Source: Bacillus mobilis
GTDB lineage: Bacteria; Bacillota; Bacilli; Bacillales; Bacillaceae_G
Assembly (NCBI RefSeq): GCF_001884045.1
Contig: NZ_MACF01000068.1
Span: 1-64,000, forward strand
Length of the DNA: 64,000 bases
Reading direction: 5' to 3'
The notes beneath the pieces are model-generated. The model was not told where the DNA came from. It ran no database searches and worked only from the letters and a program-made list of their open reading frames with translations. The position numbers and the translations under genes are program-made. Shown piece by piece: positions 56,792-64,000 of this stretch (positions within the stretch are counted from its first letter, which is position 1; every line of letters begins with the position of its first letter).

Positions 56792-57187
56792 ATGGTAACA
56801 TTATATAGTTCTCCAAGCTGTACGTCTTGTAGAAAGGCGAAATTATGGCTAGAGGAAAATCATATTCCTTATACAGAACGTAATATTTTCTCAGATCCAT
56901 TAACGATTGAGGAAATTAAAGAGATTTTACGTATGACAGAAAGCGGAACGGATGAAATTATTTCTACTCGTTCGAAAGTTTTCCAAGAATTAAATGTAAA
57001 CTTAGAGTCTTTACCACTTCAAGATTTATATAAGATGATTCGTGACTATCCAGGGATTTTACGTCGTCCAATTATGATTGACGAGAAACGCCTTCAAGTA
57101 GGTTACAATGAAGACGAAATCCGCCGTTTCTTACCACGTACTGTAAGAACGTTCCAATTACGTGAAGCACAGCGTCTTGTAAATTAA
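56792..57187 (+). CDS. spx: Global stress regulator Spx
   Basis: A 131-residue ArsC-fold protein that binds the RNA polymerase alpha C-terminal domain and redirects transcription under thiol stress. The redox switch CTSC is Cys10/Cys13, and RRPIMID (about 91-97) is typical. Degraded by ClpXP in B. subtilis. AAGGAG precedes the ATG. Neighbours yjbE and mecA as in B. subtilis. Confidence 0.97.
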   Translation: MVTLYSSPSCTSCRKAKLWLEENHIPYTERNIFSDPLTIEEIKEILRMTESGTDEIISTRSKVFQELNVNLESLPLQDLYKMIRDYPGILRRPIMIDEKRLQVGYNEDEIRRFLPRTVRTFQLREAQRLVN

Positions 57188-57200
57188 TTATAATAATATG

Positions 57201-57238
57201 AAAACCTTCTACTTATTATATAGTAGAAGGTTTTTTTT
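57201..57238. terminator. Bidirectional terminator, spx / yjbE
   Basis: AAAACCTTCTACT ... AGTAGAAGGTTTTTTTT. Confidence 0.9.
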
Positions 57239-57911
57239 AATGTTTCACATTCCGTAATCGAACTTGTTGCACGATAATACCGATGCATAAAATGGTGAAA
57301 ATAAATAAGTAAGGAATGCTTGCAGTGAAACTTGGGTTGTTATGAAAAAAGGTTGCAAGTCGGTCTTCATGTGTGACCATTTTTCCTGCTGTATAGGCGA
57401 GAATCGCTGCCCCGCAATAAATGAGGAATGGAAAGCGTTCCATAAGTATTAAAATGAGTTTGCTGCCCCAAATAATAATCGGGATAGAGATGAGTAAGCC
57501 GATTATTACGAGTAATAATCTTCCGTGAGCTGCCCCTGCAATGGCAATAACGTTGTCAAATCCCATAACAAGGTCCGCGAATACGATTGTACGCACAGCT
57601 TGAAATAAAGTTGTTTTTCCTTGAATAGAAGAAAGATCGTTGCTATCATCGGTTAGTAAATTTACTGCAATTAATGTAAGTAAAACGCCGCCGATAAGTT
57701 GCAGAAATGGAATGTCGAGTAAATAGACAGCTAGTATAGTAAGGAGAATTCTTAGTACGATTGCTAAAAGAGTACCAATCAAAATGGCTTTATTTCGTTT
57801 CGATTCAGGTAAATTTCGGCTAGCCAGTGCGATGACGATTGCGTTGTCACCACCTAGTACAACATCGATACCGACAATCATTAGTACAGATGTTAAAAAC
57901 TCTAAGTCCAT
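57237..57911 (-). CDS. yjbE: TerC-family membrane protein YjbE
   Basis: A 224-residue protein with seven hydrophobic segments. TerC motifs: IDVVLGGDNAIVIALASRNLP (about 14-34) and ADLVMGFDNVIAIAGAAHG (about 112-130), each with a membrane-embedded GxDN acidic site. Members are linked to Mn2+ export. No yybP-ykoY riboswitch was seen upstream. GGAGG precedes the ATG. Confidence 0.92.
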   Translation of the reverse strand: MDLEFLTSVLMIVGIDVVLGGDNAIVIALASRNLPESKRNKAILIGTLLAIVLRILLTILAVYLLDIPFLQLIGGVLLTLIAVNLLTDDSNDLSSIQGKTTLFQAVRTIVFADLVMGFDNVIAIAGAAHGRLLLVIIGLLISIPIIIWGSKLILILMERFPFLIYCGAAILAYTAGKMVTHEDRLATFFHNNPSFTASIPYLFIFTILCIGIIVQQVRLRNVKH

Positions 57912-58251
57912 TCGTCTGCCTCCATTTATGATGTTTTAATAAGCGAACTATATGTATGTGGTGAAGAGAGAGTAAATCATCTTCTCTAATAAAAGTTTCA
58001 CTTTATTACAGTGTACGGGGGAAGGTGGAAATGTATGTCCAAATTTTTTGTGAGTAAGAAATCGCTATAATGATATATTTGTGTAGACAATCGAATAAAG
58101 ATAGGCATATAACTATTTTTGTAAAATAAATCGATTTTATTTCCATTCTGGAGAATCTTATCATAAAATGAGAGTACAAGAATCTATTGATTTGTCATAT
58201 GAGTGGGGAATCCCTTCATAACAATTCCAAACAGGAAGGGAGAGTTGTATT
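57912..58251 (+). other. Intergenic region yjbE / mecA
   Basis: 340 bp. It holds an AAAGTTTCACTTTAT match to the bcr1 right end (57992-58006), a possible mecA -10 (TATAAT at 58066-58071, poor -35) and the mecA ribosome site. No ORF is supported. Confidence 0.45.
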
Positions 58252-58935
58252 TTGGATATTGAAAGAATAAATGACCATACGATGAAATTTTTTATTACGT
58301 ACATTGATATAGAGGACAGAGGCTTTAATCGTGAGGAAATTTGGTATGACCGCGAACGAAGCGAAGAGCTCTTTTGGGAAATGATGGACGAAGCTCGTGA
58401 TCATGACGATTTCTTTATTGATGGGCCGTTATGGATTCAAGTGCAAGCAGTCGATAAAGGGATTGAAGTACTTGTTACGAAAGCAGAGCTTTCAAAGGAT
58501 GGACAAAAGTTAGAACTACCAATAGGTGTAGATAAAATCATAGACATTCCTCTAGATGAAGGCATTGAATCATTATTCCAGCAAGAATTAGTGGAAGAGG
58601 TAGAAGAGCAAGCAGGAACAAACTTTAACGAAGATGGTACGTTTGGCTTTTTAATTAAGTTTAATGATTTTGAAGATGTCATTTCATTAAGCCACCGTCT
58701 TATCTTTGAAGATATAAAAGATGAGCTGTATTCATTTGAGAACCGCTATTATGTATATGTGGAATTCGATGAAGTGCTACATGATGAAGAAGAAATTGAT
58801 CGTATTTTAAGTATTGTTTTAGAGTACGGAGAAGAATCAACATTAACAATTCATCGTGTAAGTGAGTATGGGAAACAAATTGTGAAAGAGCATGCGCTTG
58901 AAACAATTCGCAATAATTTTCCTGCTAAAACGTAG
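58252..58935 (+). CDS. mecA: Adaptor protein MecA
   Basis: A 227-residue adaptor that hands ComK and other substrates to ClpC/ClpP. N-terminal substrate-binding domain (MDIERINDHTMKFFITYIDIEDRGF), acidic linker (about 100-125), and C-terminal ClpC-binding domain (GFLIKFNDFEDVISLSHRL ... ESTLTIHRV). TTG start with GGAAGGGAG upstream. Directly relevant to comK at 2112. Confidence 0.95.
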   Translation: MDIERINDHTMKFFITYIDIEDRGFNREEIWYDRERSEELFWEMMDEARDHDDFFIDGPLWIQVQAVDKGIEVLVTKAELSKDGQKLELPIGVDKIIDIPLDEGIESLFQQELVEEVEEQAGTNFNEDGTFGFLIKFNDFEDVISLSHRLIFEDIKDELYSFENRYYVYVEFDEVLHDEEEIDRILSIVLEYGEESTLTIHRVSEYGKQIVKEHALETIRNNFPAKT

Positions 58936-58967
58936 GCCGATTTCTGTAGTATGAAATCGGCTTTTTA
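58936..58967 (+). terminator. mecA terminator
   Basis: GCCGATTTC ... GAAATCGGCTTTTT. Confidence 0.85.
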
Positions 58968-59007
58968 TATGAAGAATAGGAAAGCTTTCTTAGTAAGGAG
59001 GTAAGAG

Positions 59008-60552
59008 ATGAAAAATACGTTAAAGTTGATTTTCTTTGTTTTACTATTGTTCGCATTATTTGTTTCGTTACGTATGTTTATTGATGTAGCATTTTATTCG
59101 GATGTGATCGGGATAAAAGATGTGTCGATCCTAGGTATTATTAGTATTTTATTTACAGTATCTGCATTTTTAATTGGCTGCGTGATTTTCTTAGAGAACC
59201 GTCATCCGTCAAAAACACTTACATGGCTCATTGTGTTAGGTATTTTTCCGGTATTTGGATTCTTCGCTTATTTATTATTCGGACAGAACTTTCGGAGGAA
59301 GAGAATGTTCCAAAAGAAGGCGTTGCTCGATGAACAAGCGTTTTTACAATATAAGGGACATGAAGATTATGAAGAACGGATTTTGCGCAATCATAAGCAT
59401 CAAGAGCTGTTATTTCGTTTAGCGGACCGCTTAGGCGCTTTAAATATTTCATTTCAAACTGAAACGAGAACATTAACAAATGGAGATGAAACGTTTCAGG
59501 CCATTTTAGATGGATTAAAACGAGCGAAACATCATATTCATATGGAATATTACATTGTGCGTGATGATAAGCTTGGAACAGAAATTAAAGATATTTTAAT
59601 ACAAAAATCAAAAGAAGGCGTAGTTGTTCGTTTTTTATATGATGCGGTTGGAAGTTTTAGATTATCGAATTCGTATATTGAAGAATTAAACGACGCAGGT
59701 GTTGAAATGATTCCGTTTTTCCCTGTGCGCTTTCCGATTTTAAACGATAAGATTAATTATCGAAATCACCGAAAAATCGTTATTATTGATGGGAATGAAG
59801 GTTTTGTAGGTGGATTAAATATTGGTGATGAATATTTAGGGAAGGATAAGTACTTCGGCTTTTGGCGAGACACGCATTTATATTTGCATGGTGAAGCTGT
59901 TCAAAGCTTACAACTTATCTTCCTTCAAGATTGGTTTTATATGACTGGAGAGGCTGTGCTAGCCCCTGAATATTTACAAGCGAAAGCAGTTGAGGGGGAT
60001 CATTGGGGAGGCGTGCAGCTCGTTGCAGGTGGACCGGATAATAAATGGGAAACAATTAAACATTTATATTTTGCTATGATTTCTTCTGCACGGAAATCCA
60101 TTTGGATTGCGACGCCGTATTTCATTCCGGATGATGATATTTTATCTGCATTAAAGGTAGCGGCACTTGCTGGTATTGATGTTCGTTTATTAATGCCGAG
60201 TAAGCCCGATAAGCGCACCGTCTTTTACGCATCGAGATCGTACTTCCCGGAGCTTTTAGATGCAGGGGTAAAAATATATGAATATGAAAAAGGTTTTCTC
60301 CATAGTAAAGTTGTCATTGTCGATTCTGATTTAGCTTCAATTGGGACAGCTAATATGGATATGAGAAGTTTTCATTTGAACTTTGAAGTAAATGCCTTTT
60401 TATATGATACAGACAGCATTCGAAAACTCGTTCAAGACTTTAAAGAGGATATAGAAGAATCAAGTGAAATTCATGTCGATCGTTTTCATAAAAGGCGTCT
60501 TCATAGACGGATTGTGGAATCGACGTATCGATTATTATCACCTTTATTATAA
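59008..60552 (+). CDS. cls: Cardiolipin synthase
   Basis: A 514-residue phospholipase-D-superfamily enzyme joining two phosphatidylglycerols into cardiolipin at the membrane. Two N-terminal spans (about 4-26 and 41-62), a third near 72-92, then two HKD motifs: His254 in NHRKIVIID and His432 in LHSKVVIVD, each followed by GG/GT-N. Length is typical. AGGAGG before the ATG. The B. cereus group has more than one cls gene. Confidence 0.95.
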   Translation: MKNTLKLIFFVLLLFALFVSLRMFIDVAFYSDVIGIKDVSILGIISILFTVSAFLIGCVIFLENRHPSKTLTWLIVLGIFPVFGFFAYLLFGQNFRRKRMFQKKALLDEQAFLQYKGHEDYEERILRNHKHQELLFRLADRLGALNISFQTETRTLTNGDETFQAILDGLKRAKHHIHMEYYIVRDDKLGTEIKDILIQKSKEGVVVRFLYDAVGSFRLSNSYIEELNDAGVEMIPFFPVRFPILNDKINYRNHRKIVIIDGNEGFVGGLNIGDEYLGKDKYFGFWRDTHLYLHGEAVQSLQLIFLQDWFYMTGEAVLAPEYLQAKAVEGDHWGGVQLVAGGPDNKWETIKHLYFAMISSARKSIWIATPYFIPDDDILSALKVAALAGIDVRLLMPSKPDKRTVFYASRSYFPELLDAGVKIYEYEKGFLHSKVVIVDSDLASIGTANMDMRSFHLNFEVNAFLYDTDSIRKLVQDFKEDIEESSEIHVDRFHKRRLHRRIVESTYRLLSPLL

Positions 60553-60586
60553 AAAGAGATGTCCCAAATTGGGACATCTCTTTTTT
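60551..60586 (+). terminator. cls terminator
   Basis: AAAAAGAGATGTCCC-AAATT-GGGACATCTCTTTTTT. Confidence 0.92.
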
Positions 60587-60641
60587 AAAAGGAATTTGTA
60601 ATAAATTGTAGAATATAAGGAGCTGAAAGGGTGTGATTCTG

Positions 60642-61877
60642 ATGTTTATCGCTAAAAGAGAAAACGGAGAAAAAATTCATCTACTCTATCATCATGATGA
60701 AGAGCTTTTACATCGTATGCGTAAAAGGGAAAGCTTCTTTTGCATAGCTTGCGGGAAAGAAGTGCAAATGAAATTAGGGAAACAAAAAAGTTGGCATTTT
60801 GCTCATAAGAAAATGGACGCGTGTCTTGCCTTTTATGAAGCGGAATCTATGTATCATATGCACGGTAAAGAATTGTTATATAGGTGGTTCAAACGTCAAA
60901 GCTTCCCCGTATATATAGAGCACTATCTTCCAGAAATCCAGCAACGACCAGATATTTTTATAGAGAGAGCGGGGAGAACAATTGCGATTGAATATCAATG
61001 CGCAAATCTTTCTATAGAGCAGCTGTACAAACGAACCTATTCGTATTGGCGAGTTGGTATACAGGTCATTTGGATCATTGGTGGAAATCAATTGAAAAAG
61101 CAATCAGCATATTGGATGAAATTCTCCTCACTTATGGCTTTCTCCTTACAATCTTATCCTCAGCCATTTCTTATTTTTTTCTGTCCGAAACAAAAATTAT
61201 TTATGAAATGCGCGTTTCTCACTTCATTTTCTACAAGCATCTCTTTCTCACATATTATATATTTACCAACTGAAACGACTACTTTTGAAATGCTCTTTTC
61301 TCCCGTTTCTTTCCGAAAAGAAACATTAGGTGAGGAATGGAAACAGCGAAAGAGCTACTTTCGGCAAAATGCTCTGCCGATTTGGAATTACAATCATAAG
61401 TCACTATTACGCCTCTTATATCAATGTAAATGTACCCCAGCAAATTTTCCTTCTGAAATTGGTGTGCCGCTCCCGTCTTCATTTGCTTTTCAAACAAATC
61501 CATTTATATGGCAAGCTTTTCTATATATGAAGTGTATAGGCGAGCTTGCGGTAGGCGATTATATTTCCCTCGGGTATGCGTGTAGTTATGTGAAAAAATA
61601 TACGAAAAGGCGTATGCTCCCGTACTTTTCACAGCATATATGGAAAGTGGCAATTACTGAATATATGGTATTTCTGTGTTATGCAGGTGTATTGCAGAAA
61701 GTGGGGACTTATAAGTACCGGAAAAAAAGGGGTGTAGTCATACTGAAAACAGAGGAGGAAATTATGAAATATGATGAAATTTGCTTAGCGTATGCCTTAT
61801 CTTTATTTGAGGAAAAGTACAACATGAGAGAAGGAAAAGGGGATATAATAAAGACTGATCGTGAAGGAATTACATAA
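60642..61877 (+). CDS. coiA: Competence protein CoiA (YjbF)
   Basis: About 411 residues. CoiA family: CIACGKEVQMKLGKQKSWHFAHKK (zinc-type Cys pair and HFAH) in the N-terminal domain, then a nuclease-like domain with D-IFIERAGRTIAIEYQCANLS, matching the PD-(D/E)xK-like (E-x-Q) site. CoiA aids recombination of incoming DNA in competent cells. ATG 60642 chosen (AAAGG upstream); GTG at 60633 is the alternative. ComK targets coiA in streptococci's counterpart systems and Bacillus. Confidence 0.9.
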   Translation: MFIAKRENGEKIHLLYHHDEELLHRMRKRESFFCIACGKEVQMKLGKQKSWHFAHKKMDACLAFYEAESMYHMHGKELLYRWFKRQSFPVYIEHYLPEIQQRPDIFIERAGRTIAIEYQCANLSIEQLYKRTYSYWRVGIQVIWIIGGNQLKKQSAYWMKFSSLMAFSLQSYPQPFLIFFCPKQKLFMKCAFLTSFSTSISFSHIIYLPTETTTFEMLFSPVSFRKETLGEEWKQRKSYFRQNALPIWNYNHKSLLRLLYQCKCTPANFPSEIGVPLPSSFAFQTNPFIWQAFLYMKCIGELAVGDYISLGYACSYVKKYTKRRMLPYFSQHIWKVAITEYMVFLCYAGVLQKVGTYKYRKKRGVVILKTEEEIMKYDEICLAYALSLFEEKYNMREGKGDIIKTDREGIT

Positions 61878-61927
61878 GAAAAATCGAATTGTATGTAAGT
61901 AGAGATATTTAAAGGAGGGCTTAAAGG

Positions 61928-63754
61928 ATGTCTGAACAAAACACAGCAAAAACATTACCAGATCGCAAAGAGATTGAAGAATCAAGTACGTGGCGATTAG
62001 AAGATATTTTCCAAACAGATGCAGAATGGGAAAAAGAATTCCAAGCCATTAAAGAGCTATTACCGAAGTTAACTGAATTTAAAGGGAAACTTGGTGACTC
62101 TGCGAACAATTTACTTGAAGCATTACAATATGAAGATGAAATTTCAATGCGATTAGGTAAGCTATATACATATGCACATATGCGTTACGATCAAGATACA
62201 ACAAACTCTGTGTATCAAGCGTTAAATGACCGCGCGACAAATTTATATTCACAAGTATCTAGTAGCACAGCATATATTGTGCCTGAAATTTTATCGATTT
62301 CAGAAGATACACTGCAAACATTCTTGAAAGAAAATAGAGACTTAAGTGTATATGAACATGCTTTAGAAGAAATTACGCGTCAACGCCCGCACGTATTATC
62401 TGAAGCGGAAGAGGCTCTATTAGCAGAAGCATCTGAAGTAATGAGTGCATCAAGTAATACATTTGGTATGTTGAATAATGCGGATTTGAAATTCCCATCT
62501 ATTAAAGGTGAGGATGGAGAAGAAGTAGAAATTACACATGGTCGTTACATTCAGTTTTTAGAAAGTGATGATCGTCGTGTGCGCGAAGATGCATTCAAAG
62601 CTGTATATGAAACGTACGGAAAATATAAGAATACATTTGCAAGTACGTTAAGCGGAGCTGTGAAACGTAATAATTTCAACGCCCGTGTTCGTAAATACGA
62701 TTCTGCACGTCAAGCGGCATTAAGTAATAATAATATTCCTGAAGCTGTGTATGATCAACTTGTTGAATCTGTAAATGATAATTTACATTTGCTACATCGT
62801 TACATTGATATTCGTAAGCGTGCACTAGGGCTTGATGAGCTTCATATGTATGATTTATATACACCACTTGTACCAGAAGTGAAAATGAACGTGAAGTATG
62901 AAGAAGCACAAGACATGTTATTAAAGTCTTTAAACGTGCTTGGTGATGAGTATGTTGACATTTTAAAAGAAGCATATGAAAATCGCTGGGTAGATGTGTA
63001 TGAGAATAAAGGAAAACGAAGCGGAGCATATTCATCTGGTGCATACGGAACAAATCCGTATATTTTAATGAACTGGCATGATAATGTAAATAATTTATAT
63101 ACACTTGCTCATGAGTTCGGTCATTCTGTGCATAGTTACTACACAAGAAAAACGCAGCCGCACGTATACGGTGATTATTCAATCTTCGTTGCAGAAGTAG
63201 CATCAACTTGTAATGAAGCGCTTCTAAACGATTATTTATTAAAAACGACAGAAGATAAGAAAGAGCGTCTATACTTATTAAATCATTATTTAGAAGGATT
63301 CCGTGGTACTGTATTCCGTCAAACGATGTTCGCAGAGTTTGAGCATATTATTCATAAGAAAGTACAAGAGGGACATGCGGTTACGCCAGACATGTTAACG
63401 GAGATCTACTATGATTTAAATAAGAAATATTTCGGTGATTCTTTAGTAATCGATGAAGAGATTGGTTTAGAGTGGTCTCGTATTCCGCACTTCTACTACA
63501 ACTATTACGTATATCAATACGCAACAGGATTTAGTGCAGCAACAGCTCTATCTAAACAAATTTTAGAAGAGGGGCAACCAGCAGTAGAACGTTACATTAA
63601 TGAGTTCTTAAAAGCAGGAAGCTCAGATTATCCAATTGAAGTGCTGAAAAAAGCTGGAGTAGATATGGCATCTCCAGAACCGGTAAAAGAAGCATTGCAA
63701 GTATTTGAAGAGAAATTAAATGAATTAGAAGCATTATTATTTGAAGAGAAGTAA
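61928..63754 (+). CDS. pepF: Oligoendopeptidase F (PepF)
   Basis: A 608-residue M3-family zinc peptidase cutting short peptides in the cytoplasm. Active site HEFGH with His395 and His399 in TLAHEFGHSVHSYY; the third ligand Glu is downstream in AEVASTCNEALL. AGGAGGG before the ATG. Follows coiA as in B. subtilis (yjbF-yjbG) and fits the peptide-import genes nearby. Confidence 0.96.
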   Translation: MSEQNTAKTLPDRKEIEESSTWRLEDIFQTDAEWEKEFQAIKELLPKLTEFKGKLGDSANNLLEALQYEDEISMRLGKLYTYAHMRYDQDTTNSVYQALNDRATNLYSQVSSSTAYIVPEILSISEDTLQTFLKENRDLSVYEHALEEITRQRPHVLSEAEEALLAEASEVMSASSNTFGMLNNADLKFPSIKGEDGEEVEITHGRYIQFLESDDRRVREDAFKAVYETYGKYKNTFASTLSGAVKRNNFNARVRKYDSARQAALSNNNIPEAVYDQLVESVNDNLHLLHRYIDIRKRALGLDELHMYDLYTPLVPEVKMNVKYEEAQDMLLKSLNVLGDEYVDILKEAYENRWVDVYENKGKRSGAYSSGAYGTNPYILMNWHDNVNNLYTLAHEFGHSVHSYYTRKTQPHVYGDYSIFVAEVASTCNEALLNDYLLKTTEDKKERLYLLNHYLEGFRGTVFRQTMFAEFEHIIHKKVQEGHAVTPDMLTEIYYDLNKKYFGDSLVIDEEIGLEWSRIPHFYYNYYVYQYATGFSAATALSKQILEEGQPAVERYINEFLKAGSSDYPIEVLKKAGVDMASPEPVKEALQVFEEKLNELEALLFEEK

Positions 63755-63758
63755 TAGT

Positions 63759-63787
63759 AAAGACGAGGAATTTACCTCGTCTTTTTT
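63759..63787 (+). terminator. pepF terminator
   Basis: AAAGACGAGG-AATTTA-CCTCGTCTTTTTT. Confidence 0.88.
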
Positions 63788-63831
63788 GTTTTGAATCTTT
63801 TTTGTCGATATTTGTCGAAAAAATTCAAGTG

Positions 63832-63865
63832 AATTGCCTTCTTTTTTCTAAATTAGAAGGCAATT
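63832..63865. terminator. Terminator of the gene running off the right edge
   Basis: AATTGCCTTCT ... AGAAGGCAATT 11-bp perfect stem; works for the minus-strand gene that ends at 63883. Confidence 0.75.
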
Positions 63866-63882
63866 TTGCGATTTTTTTGTAG

Positions 63883-64000
63883 TTAAAACCCTTTAAATCG
63901 TTTTTTATGGTTGAAATAAGAGAGAGCGATGACAATGACTCCAAATAAAAGAGGAAAGGCAATAATTTTAGGAAAAGCTTGTAGTAGAGAGAGGATGTAC
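63883..64000 (-). CDS. 3' end of a membrane-protein gene, truncated by the window
   Basis: The last 38 codons on the minus strand are visible: a hydrophobic segment (AFPLLFGVIVIALSYF) and a basic tail ending HKKRFKGF. The start lies beyond the window. A terminator follows the stop. Function cannot be told. Confidence 0.65.
   Translation of the reverse strand, partial: YILSLLQAFPKIIAFPLLFGVIVIALSYFNHKKRFKGF

Noticed and set aside
57912-58060. yybP-ykoY manganese riboswitch upstream of the TerC-family gene yjbE
   Set aside because: The conserved riboswitch sequence elements could not be found on the minus strand.
62676-63206. 176-codon minus-strand frame inside pepF
   Set aside because: Antisense of the catalytic region of pepF; His/Leu/Tyr-rich shadow without a ribosome site.

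Overview
The window is chromosomal DNA of a Bacillus cereus-group bacterium (B. cereus / thuringiensis / anthracis type). Three things point there. Base composition is low-GC Firmicute, with strong AGGAGG-type ribosome sites and hairpin + T-run terminators. Gene order follows blocks of the B. subtilis map (yhjE-sipV-addBA, gerPFEDCBA-yisI-yisK-yisL-yisN-asnO, yitT-yitU, yjzC-yjzD-yjaU-yjaV-comZ-fabH-fabF-yjaZ-yjbA-trpS-opp-spx-yjbE-mecA-coiA-pepF). It also carries two intact copies of bcr1, a repeat restricted to the B. cereus group, with their TTTAT ends. No rRNA, tRNA, prophage, IS transposase or CRISPR array was seen.

Layout. 1-5.2 kb: a kinase-fold phosphotransferase, a cold-shock protein with a long leader, comK, an internally duplicated membrane protein, a VTT/DedA-type membrane protein and signal peptidase I. 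5.3-12.9 kb: addB-addA (recombinational repair nuclease/helicase) and a small HhH protein. 12.9-15.2 kb: the spore-coat germination operon gerPABCDEF behind a sigma-K-like promoter, then a Spo0E-like phosphatase. 15.4-21.2 kb: yisK, rocD, yisL, a DUF2777-like protein and an asparagine synthetase. 21.3-23.9 kb: hemH-katA, with PerR-like boxes. 24.5-25.9 kb: ammonium transporter amt behind two GlnR/TnrA-type boxes and a CodY-like box. 25.9-29.1 kb: an accessory patch holding a membrane-anchored GH13-like protein that lacks its catalytic residues, and an AT-rich cassette with a PlcR/PrgX-like (RNPP) regulator and a 51-residue lipoprotein between 47-bp direct repeats. 29.2-34.4 kb: yajQ, cvfB (bcr1 in its leader), prsA, yitT and small conserved genes, a Cof-type HAD phosphatase. 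34.8-44.3 kb: yjzC, clpB (CtsR box), yjzD, yjaU/yjaV, comZ, fabH-fabF (FapR box), yjaZ, yjbA. 44.3-45.9 kb: a structured tandem repeat, then trpS under a T-box. 46-56.2 kb: oppABCDF, a MATE exporter, a second oppA and a small membrane protein with an SOS-type box. 56.3-64 kb: spx (PerR-like box), yjbE, mecA, cls, coiA, pepF and the end of another membrane-protein gene.

Common themes. The competence/proteolysis network is unusually well represented: comK, comZ, mecA, spx, coiA, clpB and the opp peptide importer all lie here, although med, which precedes comZ in B. subtilis, is absent from its expected place. A second theme is metal/peroxide control (hemH, katA, spx). The strongest candidate for an undescribed system is the cassette at 27.77-29.07 kb, where a peptide-sensing-type regulator sits beside a miniature lipoprotein whose cleaved signal peptide could be the cognate signal, as for PrgX and its pheromone in enterococci. 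That pairing is inference. Starts were moved from the longest open frame to the codon with the best ribosome-binding site where the two differed.
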